Shown here piece by piece: positions 63,690-64,000 of a stretch of 64,000 nucleotides of DNA. The number at the start of each line of letters is the position of its first letter. Position 1 is the stretch's first letter. The notes beneath the pieces are model-generated. The model was not told the origin of the DNA. It searched no databases and saw only the letters and a program-made list of their open reading frames with translations. The stretch comes from Lethocerus indicus. Its lineage: Eukaryota > Arthropoda > Insecta > Hemiptera > Belostomatidae. Position numbers and translations under genes: made by a program. The stretch spans positions 7,623,600 to 7,687,599 of the forward strand of contig JACDQD010000007.1 in assembly GCA_019843655.1 (NCBI GenBank). The letters are read 5' to 3'.

Positions 63690-64000
63690 CCCGGGCATTT
63701 ACATGATGAACCGTGCTCCCGCCCGTCGGGAAACATTCACCCGGGGCCTGAATTAACGAGGTATGACATGGTTCCATCAATTTGTTCCCTTACTTCCCCC
63801 GGAAAGTGCCTGCCTCTCCGCTTTTCGGATATTTTTTTTCACGTGAGGCGCCGGCCTGTTTTAGATGTCACCTCCCGAATGAACCCGAAGAATAAGACTG
63901 TTCGCTACAGTTCCTATTTCGGAAAAAACTTCGCTAAGGCGTCATGAGATTGGATTGATAAAAACACCAAACCAGATTGCGGAAAGAATCGGATAAAAGA
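63690..64000. other. Non-coding stretch to the window end
   Basis: Moderately GC-rich to about 63760, with a T run at about 63831-63839. No gene or repeat recognised. Confidence 0.6.

Overview
This window looks like non-coding DNA from an animal nuclear genome, most likely an arthropod or another invertebrate (low confidence). The reasons: no tightly packed ORFs on either strand, abundant (GA)n/(CT)n microsatellites, CpG dinucleotides that are not visibly depleted, many TAAT/TTAATTAA-type words, and one fragment resembling the short 'nested' repeat seen in insect Helitron/Helentron-type elements. I recognise no protein-coding gene, rRNA, tRNA, CRISPR array or complete transposon. The longest open frame (212 codons, minus strand, 28058-28696) and the other frames above 120 codons lie mostly in GC-rich or GA/CT-rich sequence, where stop codons are rare by composition. 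None shows a domain I can name.

Layout: AT-rich stretches of a few hundred bases alternate throughout with GC/CpG-rich stretches. Landmarks on this background are: purine/pyrimidine microsatellites (about 17 tracts); an imperfect tandem duplication at 10022-10222; a 28-bp direct repeat at 14527-14573; an imperfect inverted repeat rich in homeodomain-type words at 27971-28021; an AT/GT/CT compound microsatellite at 34126-34485; two compact hairpins at 38831-38857 and 39046-39074; a weak candidate internal exon at 39708-39801 (+); a sequence that reads exactly like a recursive ('zero-length exon') splice site at about 41325-41375 (-); a CpG-rich block at 50100-50480 followed by a well-spaced TATA plus initiator at 50940-50976 (+); and the Helitron-like repeat fragment at 59568-59760.

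Overall interpretation (inference): the window is either a large intergenic regulatory region or part of a very long intron. The minus-strand recursive-splice-like site favours a long intron of a minus-strand gene. The TATA/Inr pair with a 23-codon ORF would then be an independent or alternative promoter on the other strand. No function can be assigned to any product from this window alone.
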